Under the pieces are notes generated by a model. That model worked only from the letters and a program-made list of their open reading frames with translations. It was not told the origin of the DNA and did not search any database. This document shows, piece after piece, positions 28,358 to 36,051 of a DNA stretch of 64,000 bases. This stretch comes from Protula sp. h YS-2021 (taxonomy: Eukaryota; Annelida; Polychaeta; Sabellida; Serpulidae), in contig OX457024.1 of NCBI GenBank assembly GCA_949752745.1, forward strand, positions 104,438,190-104,502,189. The letters are read 5' to 3'. Position 1 is the first letter of the stretch. Each line of letters opens with the position of its first letter. The translations under genes and the position numbers were made by a program.

Positions 28358-29431
28358 TTACATGTATGTTTTCATGAGATGTTTGCTAAATCGCGGAGTG
28401 ATCTCGTTGAAACCATCCAGAAAGGCTGTTGGTAAACCGTCTGTTAGAGATTGTCTCATGACGATCACTAAAAAATCTCCTCGTTTGCGACTTCCAATTA
28501 TCCATTGGAAGAGCATTGACATGGTGAAATATCCTTTTTCATAGAGGTAGGCCATCATCTCGTACACCTTAATACGTTCTTCAAGGTACTTGAAGCCATG
28601 TAGCATGACCTTTGCATATTTGGAATCGCGATCCTCATCAACACACTTTGGCGCCGGTAGACATAATGTCTTAAAAAGTTCCTCATGAAGACTTCTAATA
28701 AGTTGAACGAAACGTCTGGTCATGGCTTCGGAGAACTGTGGCTCTGACGCGGGAACATGCTCTATGTTTCCTTCTAGCATGTAGATAAGCTGAATGACAG
28801 TGTTCACTTCTTCCGTTAGGTATATGTATGTGTGTTGGTCGAAAAAGCCTTCTTCACATAAGCACCATAAAATGTTACAATCTATCAGAGGAATCACTGC
28901 TTGAAAGTTCCGTTTCAACAGCGTGACGTCTTCTTCAGTAACAGGAATACTTTTGCTCAATTCGAATTTAGATTTGAGCTGCTTTTCATCGTCGTCGCTG
29001 TCGTCATTGTCGTCATTGTCGTCATTGTCGCCATTGTCGTCATCGTCGTCGTCACCGTCGTCATCGCTTGACATGACCACTTCTTCCTCCTCAAGATGCT
29101 CTAGATGAGCCTGTAACTTTGTACTAAGTGGCTTGGCGCTACCATTTACAAGCGCATTGGCAACCCAGAACGGGTAGTCAGATCCCTCGGGATCGGGCAT
29201 TGCTTGCTGTACTGGCTGTACTTCTTCAGGCCTAGTTTGCTGTACTGTAGACACGGCTGACGGAGCCCCTAATGCTTCCTCCAAGGCTTTTTCAGCTTCT
29301 TTTAGTGTACTTAGGAAGGCAGCAGTCTCCTCTGCAGTTAAAACTGCATCTGTAAAAGCCATTGTTTCATTGCTGAACAGGCTATCAATTTCCATGTTGC
29401 TAGCCGTTGTTGCGTTTCGAGACGTCTCCAT
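28358..29431 (-). CDS. Tandem CARD-like (death-fold) protein with acidic linker
   Basis: 357 residues from the ATG at 29431. Residues 1-120 are low-complexity and helical; 121-149 are a run of Asp/Asn/Ser (MSSDDDGDDDDDDNG...). Two C-terminal six-helix-like modules follow. Module A (about 168-258) reads LLKRNFQAVIPLIDCNILWC then LCEEGFFD; module B (about 275-352) reads YLEERIKVYEMMAYLYEKGY, FTMSMLFQWI, KRGDFLVIVM and GLPTAFLDGFNE. Module B has the CARD pattern (L-x2-L-x2-x-G-x-F/L-T...I...LL...L...G-x2-AF-x2-F). CARDs mediate apoptosis and innate-signalling contacts, so a decoy or inhibitor role is possible; this is fold inference without catalytic residues. TATAAAAAGG (minus, 29473-29482) lies 41 bp upstream. 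The frame could begin at an upstream TTG, but that precedes the expected transcription start. Confidence 0.72.
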   Translation of the reverse strand: METSRNATTASNMEIDSLFSNETMAFTDAVLTAEETAAFLSTLKEAEKALEEALGAPSAVSTVQQTRPEEVQPVQQAMPDPEGSDYPFWVANALVNGSAKPLSTKLQAHLEHLEEEEVVMSSDDDGDDDDDDNGDNDDNDDNDDSDDDEKQLKSKFELSKSIPVTEEDVTLLKRNFQAVIPLIDCNILWCLCEEGFFDQHTYIYLTEEVNTVIQLIYMLEGNIEHVPASEPQFSEAMTRRFVQLIRSLHEELFKTLCLPAPKCVDEDRDSKYAKVMLHGFKYLEERIKVYEMMAYLYEKGYFTMSMLFQWIIGSRKRGDFLVIVMRQSLTDGLPTAFLDGFNEITPRFSKHLMKTYM

Positions 29432-29472
29432 GATGGTTTGGCAATACAATGATTAGAGTGGTGTCGACCCGA

Positions 29473-29482
29473 CCTTTTTATA
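29473..29482 (-). promoter_or_regulatory. TATA box of the CARD-like gene
   Basis: CCTTTTTATA on the plus strand reads TATAAAAAGG on the minus strand, 41 bp before the ATG at 29431. Confidence 0.72.
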
Positions 29483-29522
29483 CTACTGACGGTGAGCCGT
29501 GAGCCAGCGGCGTAAAAAGTAG

Positions 29523-29665
29523 CCGGGAGGGGGGGGGGGCTCACTAGGTAGCTGGGCCGGGGGGGGGTCTGTCGACTAGCTCACCCATATAGATACAGTG
29601 TATGCTGAAAGAGTGCTGGGCCGGGGGGGGGGGGGGCTCATGGGTTGGTGAGCCGGGGGGGGGTC
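29523..29665. repeat. Poly-G tracts and putative promoter between the right-arm divergent genes
   Basis: Four G-runs of 8-14 bases alternate with short blocks. The segment TCTGTCGACTAGCTCACCCA through the last G-run (29568-29660) is repeated almost exactly at 32826-32918. TATAGATA (29588-29595) is the only TATA-like element upstream of the plus-strand gene starting at 29740. Confidence 0.7.
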
Positions 29666-29739
29666 GATCAGTTTGCTTTGCAGTCTGTGTGCAGTCAGTC
29701 TGCTTTGAACCTTTGAAGCGAACACATCGAAATTTAATC

Positions 29740-30804
29740 ATGCAGTACAAGGACGAGTTTTTTTCTGATGAGCTTCGAGGTCGCTACTTTCTATCAGCGA
29801 GGGATGTCAACTTCTGGGAGGAGATATTTATAGAATATCAAATTTTTCTGTTTCGGAAGCGAGCACATCGAAATTCAACCATGTTGTATAAGGACGAGTT
29901 TTTTTCGGACGAGCTTCGGGGCCGCTACTTCCTATCACCGAAGGATATCAACTTCTGGGAGGAGATTTACATTGAATATCAAACTTTTCTGTTTCGAAAG
30001 TGGAGAAATTTCCTTGCGAACAGACCGGAGGAACGGTTCAACCTGTTTGGCAGGGCGGCGGAGGAGAGCCATAAGCGACTACGCCATCGTTCGCCGCCCA
30101 GGGACCCGTCGCCCTGCCAGGAAGTGGCCAAAGTGACCAGAGTGACCAGAGTGACCGCGGCAACGATGACAGAGACTCCTCCAGCCAGAGTGATCGCAGC
30201 AACGATGACAGAGACTCCTCCTGCCAGAGCAACTCCTGTCAAAGTCGCTGCGTCAACGATGACGACCCCGTTGAAAGTGAATCAAAAGGAAGCTGATGTG
30301 ACTGTCCGGAAGGTGCTGGCGGCACCAAGCGCAACCGTTACAAGACCGGACAGTCCGCCACCAGCTCCTGACGATGAGCTTACAATCGCTGTCGCCAGTA
30401 TTTCGGATACAGTCAGCTTCATACAGTCACCTTCAAACACTGACCGCAACAACGAACCTGCTCAGGTGAAACTGGAGAATGTCTCTAGAAAAGAGTCAGA
30501 TTTCCAGGAGGTCATGCAAATCTTGGGCACTTTGGATAATGTTAATTATTGTAAATTCTGCCATTTTGGCTTTCCGGTAGAATATTCAATGAGATTGCAT
30601 GAGCAGCAATGCCCGGAGGCTTTGAAGTCCGAATATTATTTTTGTAGTGTCCAGGGCAAAGGATTCACCTCGAGCAGGGCCGCGGTTGCGGCACATAAGC
30701 GGAAGTGTGGCTGTGGCGAGGTTGGTGGCGGCAGCGGTGCCAGCGGTGGCGTCAGCGGCGGCGCCAGTGGCGGCGACAGGAGAACCGATGGCGGGAGGCA
30801 GTGA
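29740..30804 (+). CDS. Zinc-finger protein with duplicated N-terminal module
   Basis: 354 residues from the ATG at 29740. The first 46 residues (YKDEFFSDELRGRYFLSARD...EIFIEYQIFLFRK) are repeated at 48-93; the 141-bp repeat includes what is 5' leader before the first copy, so the ATG at 29881 may be the ancestral start. A Thr/Ala/Pro-rich linker with two VI/VTAATMTETPPAR copies follows. The C-terminus has one C2HC finger (C-x2-C-x12-H-x4-C, CKFCHFGFPVEYSMRLHEQQ) and a second whose second Cys is replaced (CSVQGKGFTSSRAAVAAHKR), then a Gly/Ser-rich tail. Unknown family. It is divergent from the CARD-like gene and ends 62 nt before a hairpin with the shared downstream element. Confidence 0.75.
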   Translation: MQYKDEFFSDELRGRYFLSARDVNFWEEIFIEYQIFLFRKRAHRNSTMLYKDEFFSDELRGRYFLSPKDINFWEEIYIEYQTFLFRKWRNFLANRPEERFNLFGRAAEESHKRLRHRSPPRDPSPCQEVAKVTRVTRVTAATMTETPPARVIAATMTETPPARATPVKVAASTMTTPLKVNQKEADVTVRKVLAAPSATVTRPDSPPPAPDDELTIAVASISDTVSFIQSPSNTDRNNEPAQVKLENVSRKESDFQEVMQILGTLDNVNYCKFCHFGFPVEYSMRLHEQQCPEALKSEYYFCSVQGKGFTSSRAAVAAHKRKCGCGEVGGGSGASGGVSGGASGGDRRTDGGRQ

Positions 30805-30866
30805 CAGCGGCAGGAGAACTGATGACAAGAGGCAGTGACCAGGACCAGACTACGGAAATCCCTCCA

Positions 30867-30886
30867 GGGCTGCTTTTTAGCGGCCC
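30867..30886 (+). terminator. Variant histone-like 3' hairpin of the zinc-finger gene
   Basis: GGGCTGCTTTTTAGCGGCCC folds as an 8-bp stem with a UUUU loop. The loop-proximal C-U-UUUU-A-G matches histone hairpins, but the lower stem departs from the consensus by compensating pairs. GAAATGAAACGC begins 12 bases after the hairpin (30899-30910), the same spacing as at 15045-15085. No AATAAA occurs between the stop codon and this site. Weaker than the other two as a histone-type signal. Confidence 0.55.
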
Positions 30887-30898
30887 TCCCATTATTAC

Positions 30899-31290
30899 GA
30901 AATGAAACGCTTCATCAGACAATCTTAGTATGAATGAGAGTGTGGGAAATGCTAAAAAAAAAAAAGAGGACTATAAATCATTGATTTATAGCTCCATCTG
31001 TTCGTCTGACCGTCTGAAAAAGCTAAACAAATTGCTGTCTGGGTTAAAAATACCCTGGCATGAGAAATGAAACGCTAAATCTGTCCGTCTGCCTGTCTGA
31101 GAAAGCAAAAAGAATTTGCTGTCTGGGTTAAAAATACCCTGGCATGAGAAATGAAACGCTAAATCTGTCTGTCTGACCGTTTGCTGTGTTATGTGTGTGA
31201 AGAGAGAGAGAGAGAAATAAGCCACTGTCTGGGTTTAAAAAAAATACCCAGGCTTGAGAAATATAACGCTGAATCAGTTGTGGCTATTTC
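30899..31290. repeat. Tandem copies of the 3'-end module
   Basis: GAGAAATGAAACGCTAAATC and the preceding CTGGGTTAAAAATACCCTGG recur at about 31025-31080, 31113-31165 and, diverged, at 31220-31275. Each copy is a small hairpin (CTGGGT...ACCC(A/T)G with an A-rich loop) followed by the GAAATGAAACGC element. They look like duplicated relics of the region just after the zinc-finger gene. Confidence 0.65.
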
Positions 31291-31299
31291 TATATGTGT

Positions 31300-31980
31300 A
31301 GAGAGAGAGAGGGATAAAAAAAAACAAAAAAAACCCGACTGTCTGGGTGTCCGTGTGTCTGGGTGTCCGTGTCTGGGTGTCCGTGTGTCTGGGCGTCCGT
31401 TGGTTTGGTTGTCATAGGTGTTAGAATAGTGAGAAAGCTTTAAAGAAAGGATTGTTGCTTGTATATGGCCACAATGCATGGAGACACCTCTCTTCCTTAA
31501 GGAAAAAGAGTGCTCATTTTTAATTGCTGCTACGGCAATCCATTAGTGAACGTGTGTGTGCTGGAAGAACGGTAAAAGCCCTAAAAAACACTTGTTTCCG
31601 TGGTTTGGTTTGATGTGGGTGAAGAGGCATAAAAACTAAAAAAAAAAAAACAAAAAAAGGACTGTCTGGGTGTCCGTGTGTCTGGGTGTCCGTGTCTGGG
31701 TGTCCGTGTGTCTGGCTGTCCGTTGGTTTGGTTGTCATAGGTGTTAAAAGAGTGAGAAAGCTTTAAAGAAAGGATTGTTGCTTGTATATGGCCACAATGC
31801 ATGGAGACCTCTCTGTGGTTAAAACACAGCATCCCTTAAGGAAAAGAGTGCTCATTTACTAATTGTTGCTGCAATGGCTTGGTTAGAGATCGAGAAAAGG
31901 CAGAAAAACAGTTGCTTTCATGATTTGGTGTGTGTGGAGAGAGAGAGGGATAAAAATTAAAAAAAACGTATGTATGTGTG

Positions 31981-32070
<90 letters not shown>

Positions 32071-32790
32071 CGGTTTTCGTAGCCGCAATGCATGGAGAGT
32101 TCTCCCCCTTAAGGAGGCAATGGCTGCTCACTTTTAATTGTTGCTACGACAAGCCATTAGTGATGGTGTGTGTGCTTGGAGAACGAGAAAAGCCCTAAAA
32201 AACAGTTGCTGCCGTGATTTGGTGTGTGTGGAAAGAGAGAGGGATAAAAATAAAAAAAAACGTATGTATGGGTGTCCGTGTGTCTGGGTGTCCGTGTCTG
32301 GGTGTCCGTGTGTCTGGGTGTCCGTTGGTTTGGTTGCCATAGGTGTTAAAAGAGTAAGAAAGCTTTAAAGAAAGGATTGTTGCTTGTATATGGCCACAAT
32401 GCATGGAGACACCTCTCTTCCTTAAGGAAAAAGAGTGCTCATTTTTAATTGCTGCCACGGCAATCCATTAGTGATGGTGTGTGTGCTTGGAGAACGGTAA
32501 AAGCCCTAAAAAACACTTGTTTCCGTGGTTTGGTTTGATGTGGGTGAAGAGGGATGAAAACTAAACAAAAAACAAAAAAAAGGACTGTATGGGTGTTCGT
32601 GTGTCTGGGTGTCCGTGTCTGGGTGTCCGTGTGTCTGGGTGTCCGTTGGTTTGGTTGTCATAGGTGTTAGAATAGTGAGAAAGCTTTAAAGAAAGGATTG
32701 TTGCTTGTATATGGCCGCAATGCATGGAGACACCTCTCTTCCTTAAGGGTAAAGAGTGCTGCTGCAATGGCTTGGTTAGAGAGCGAGAAA
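31300..32790. repeat. ~320-bp tandem repeats of the right arm, with CT/TG-rich cores
   Basis: About five units share GTGTCCGTGTGTCTGGGTGT stretches, GGTTTGGTTGTCATAGGTGT, GAAAGCTTTAAAGAAAGGAT and TATGGCCACAATGCATGGAG. One unit has its core replaced by a (TG)n run (31985-32070). Frames over these repeats are artefacts. No gene is seen between 30.9 and 33.9 kb. Confidence 0.85.
31985..32070. repeat. (TG)n microsatellite, about 43 units
   Basis: Uninterrupted TG run within the Polinton right-arm repeats. Confidence 0.97.
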
Positions 32791-32792
32791 AG

Positions 32793-32925
32793 GGCTCATG
32801 GGCCAGTGAGCCGGGGGGGGGGGGGTCTGTCGACTAGCTCACCCATATAGATACAGTGTATGCTGAAAGAGTGCTGGGCCGGGGGGGGGGGCTCATGGGT
32901 TGGTGAGCCGGGGGGGGGGCCTACC
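32793..32925. repeat. Second copy of the right-arm G-run/promoter segment
   Basis: Near-identical to 29523-29665, including the TATAGATA (32846-32853), but no zinc-finger gene follows it. It suggests a duplicated arm promoter whose gene was lost or replaced by repeats. Confidence 0.75.
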
Positions 32926-33130
32926 AACCTGATGTTTGGCAGGCCCCGGGGGGCTTGCCAAGCTGGTGGTGGCAGGCCCCGGGGGGCCTGTCGACCTACT
33001 GTACGGCTGGCCCCGGATTGCCTATCCATCAGTTGGTTGCAAGCTTGAGTCGCTCTGTGTGACGTCATTGATGGGTCAAAATACACAGCAGGCCAGCTCT
33101 AACCATGTCTCTATGAACCCTTTGCTGTCC

Positions 33131-33375
33131 GGGTGCTCAAGTGCTCGAGTGCTCAAGTGCTCGAGTGCTCGAGTGCTCGAGTGCTTAAGTGCTCGAGTGC
33201 TCCAGTGCTCGAGTGCTCGAGTGCTCAAGTGCTCAAGTGCTCGAGTGCTCAAGTGCTCGAGTGCTCAAGTGCTCGAGTGCTCGAGTGCTCAAGTGCTCGA
33301 GTGCTCAAGTGCTCGAGTGTTCGAGTGCTCGAGTGCTCGAGTGCTCGAGTGCTCGGGTGCTCAAGTGCTCGGGTG
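33131..33375. repeat. 10-bp minisatellite (GTGCTCGAGT), about 24 copies
   Basis: Alternating GTGCTCGAGT and GTGCTCAAGT units, rich in CTCGAG sites. It reads open in all three frames and gives spurious Cys-Ser-Ser-Ala repeats. Confidence 0.93.
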
Positions 33376-33494
33376 TCATTTTGTCCGGGCACCATTTTGT
33401 CCGGGTGTCATTTTGTCTGGCTGCCCGTTTGACTGGTCGTTTGAATGGTTGCCCGTTTGAATGGTTGTTTGAATCGCCGCCCGTTTGAATGGTT

Positions 33495-33918
33495 GTTTGA
33501 ATGGCCGCCCACTCTCCATATTATGTCATTATGACGTTCATATGACGTTCATATGACGTTCATATGAAGTTCACATGACGTTCATATGACGTTCATATCA
33601 CCTCCATATCACCTCTATATCACCTCCATATCACCTCCATAACACGTCTAGATCACGTCATAATGACGTCACTGTTTTAGAAACCCCATGGGGCTTCTAA
33701 AACACCACGTGACGTCATTATGACATCCATATGGTAACCATATGGTAACCATATGGTAACCATATGATAACCATATGATAACCATATGACGTCAATATGA
33801 CCTTAATATGACGTCAATATGACGTCACTGTTTTAGAACCCCCGTGGGGGTTTGAAAACACCACGTGACGTCACTATGACGTCACTTCCTGTTTTCAAAC
33901 CCCCGTTTTCTCCCTACT
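33495..33918 (-). repeat. Right terminal inverted repeat of the Polinton
   Basis: Inverted copy of 13232-13644, ending CTCCCTACT before the target duplication ATTTTC at 33919. It also holds seven perfect TGACGTCA octamers and has one extra ATATGGTAACC unit compared with the left copy. Interior to it, CCATTCAAAC-type sub-repeats continue to about 33420. Confidence 0.95.
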
Positions 33919-33924
33919 ATTTTC

Positions 33925-34203
33925 TCATCAATTTGGTCCAAGTCAATTGTCTTTACAAGTCTCAGTAGTCCAATTCTGTCAAAGGAGCAGCCACGCTGTT
34001 GTTGTGAATGAGAAGAGAGAGGTGTCTGTAAAGTCTGATTATGATATGCATCAGGGATTTTTTGTTACAATAATCAGTCACACTAACTGTTTTTTTTTTT
34101 TTGCTGTCATCGAACTGAAAATTTTATCCCTGAAACCTCTTCCAAAAGTTGTCATAGTGACGCTTTTTTTTAGTTGTCAACGTATCTGGCAAATATCAAA
34201 GGA
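33925..34203. other. Host DNA between the Polinton and the foldback element
   Basis: No gene seen. Together with 36046-36180 it is a diverged duplicate of about 36720-37020 (shared blocks such as TCAACGTAT, CTACTTCAATACA, CAACA/GAATGTGAA). Confidence 0.6.
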
Positions 34204-36045
34204 AGTAGTAGGAAAACGCCGGTTCTGCGTCAATCAATCATCAGTCACGTGACTAATGAAAAGCCAATGAAATCAATGAAGACAATGAAGCCCCGCCCAC
34301 TTTCTGTCTATCACCTGTCAATCATCGTGACGTCATGAATCACATGACCAATGAAAAGCCAATGAAATCAATGAAGACAATGAAGCCCCACCCAGTTTCT
34401 GTCTATCACCTGTTAATTATCGTGACGTCATGAATCACGTGACCAATGAAAAGCCAATGAAATCAATGAAGACAATGAAGCCCCACCCACTTTCTGTCTA
34501 TCACCTGTTAATTATCGTGACGTCATGAATCACGTGACCAATAAAAAGTAAATGAAATCAATGGAGACAATGAAGCCCCGTCCACTTTCTGTCACACCCT
34601 CATATCTATTTTTAGACTGGGGAAATTTTACAACATTTATTTTTAGTAACTTTTTAAAAAGTAGATAACTTTTGTTATGTTCAACCGATTTCAATGGAAA
34701 TTTCACCGTTTGATTCCGTTTTATGTAAAGTTTTGATATGAAGTAGTCACAGGCTATTTGCGCATGTGGCTGTATGCATATTTATAACATGCCGCCATTT
34801 TAATTTTGTAAAAAGTGAGAAATTGAGATAACTTCCGCTATAGTTGACGGATTTGCATGAAAATTTCACTATTTGATTCAGTTTTATGTACAGTTTTAAC
34901 ATTAAGTGATCACAGGCTATTTACAACGGTGGCTGAATGCATATTTGTAACATGCCGCCATTTTAATTTTGTAAAAAGTGAAAAATTGAGATAGCTTCCG
35001 CTATAGTGACGGTTTTGCATGAAAATTTCACTGTTTGATTCAGTTTTATATCTAGTTTTAACACTAAGTGGTTATAGGCTATTTGCGCAGGTATAGTGAA
35101 ATTTTCATTCAAAATCTGTCAACTATAGCGGAAGTTATCCCACTTTTTCACTTTTAAAAAAAATAAAATGGCGGCATGTCACATTATGCATACAGCCACC
35201 TGCGCAAATAGCCTATAACCACTTAGTGTTAAAACTAGATATAAAACTGAATCAAACAGTGAAATTTTCATGCAAAACCGTCAACTATAGCGGAAGCTAT
35301 CTCAATTTTTCACTTTTTACAAAATTAAAATGGCGGCATGTTACAAATATGCATTCAGCCACATGCGCAAATAGCCTGTGACTACTTCATAACAAAACTT
35401 TACATAAAACTGAATCAAACGGTGAAATTTCCATTCAAATCGGTTTAACATGACAAAAGTTATCTACTTTTTAAAAAGTTTCTAAAAATAAATGTTGTAA
35501 AATTTCCCCAGTCTAAAAATAGATATGAGGATGTGACATCATGATGATTGACAGGCGATAGACAGAAAGTGGGCGGGGCTTCATTGTCTCCATTGATTTC
35601 ATTGGCTTTTCTTTGGTCACGTGATTCATGACGTCACGATGATTGACAGGTAATAGACAGAAAGTGGGTGGGGCTTTATTGTCTTCATTGATTTCATTGG
35701 CCTTTCATTAGTCACGTGATTCATGACGTCACGATGATTGACAGGTGATAGACAGAAAGTGGGCGGGGCTTCATTGTCTTCATTGATTTCATTGGCTTTT
35801 CATTGGCCACGTGATTCATGACGTCACGATAATTAACAGGTGATAGACAGAAACTGGGTGGGGCTTCATTGTCTTCATTGATTTCATTGGCTTTTCATTG
35901 GTCATGTGATTCATGACGTCACGATGATTGACAGGTGATAGACAGAAAGTGGGCGGGGCTTCATTGTCTTCATTGATTTCATTGGCCTTTCATTAGTCAC
36001 GTGACTGATGATTGATTGACGCAGAACCGGCGTTTTCCTACTACT
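34204..36045. mobile_element. Foldback element with Polinton-like ends and 6-bp target duplication
   Basis: Starts AGTAGTAGGAAAACGCCGG and ends with its inverse complement. The two arms (~850-880 bp each) form a near-perfect palindrome around 35.1 kb. Flanks are AAAGGA at 34198-34203 and 36046-36051, a perfect 6-bp duplication. The outer part of each arm is a 95-bp tandem repeat, four copies on the left (GTCACGTGAC-type blocks at about 34244, 34339, 34434, 34529) and five on the right (35616, 35711, 35806, 35901, 35996), carrying TGACGTCA and CACGTG. The inner part holds ~165-bp sub-repeats. There is no coding capacity. The 5'-AG end, AGTAG...AAAACG similarity and 6-bp duplication all match the neighbouring Polinton, so integration by a Polinton integrase is my inference. 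Confidence 0.85.
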
Positions 36046-36051
36046 AAAGGA

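Larger units (their letters stand above)
13232..33918. mobile_element. Complete Maverick/Polinton (20,687 bp)
   Basis: Polintons are 15-25-kb self-replicating eukaryotic elements with a protein-primed DNA polymerase, a retroviral-type integrase and a viral morphogenesis module; some probably form virions. Here both ends start 5'-AGTAGGGAGAAAACGGGGG on inward-reading strands. The ends are ~415-bp inverted repeats, and a perfect 6-bp target duplication ATTTTC (13226-13231 and 33919-33924) flanks the element, all as expected for the class. It encodes PolB, integrase, packaging ATPase, adenain-type protease, major and minor capsid proteins, several conserved small proteins and four arm genes. Plus-strand genes (14.7-20.9 kb) converge with minus-strand genes (21.0-28.3 kb) at 20.87-21.02 kb. 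I saw no frameshift or premature stop in any core gene, so it looks recently inserted. Confidence 0.97.

Noticed and set aside
29602..29739. Upstream start for the zinc-finger gene (MLKECWAGG...)
   Set aside because: The first codons cross a poly-G promoter tract and lie near the probable transcription start; the ATG at 29740 begins the repeated module.
31836..32198. (Thr-His)n and (Val-Cys)n frames
   Set aside because: Translation of the (TG)n microsatellite.
33131..33488. Cys-Ser-Ser-Ala repeat frames in all three plus phases
   Set aside because: A 10-bp repeat lacking stops opens all phases at once.
34204..36045. Foldback element as a hAT or Mutator MITE
   Set aside because: Its target duplication is exactly 6 bp and its ends are AG...CT, not 8-9 bp with the ends of those families.
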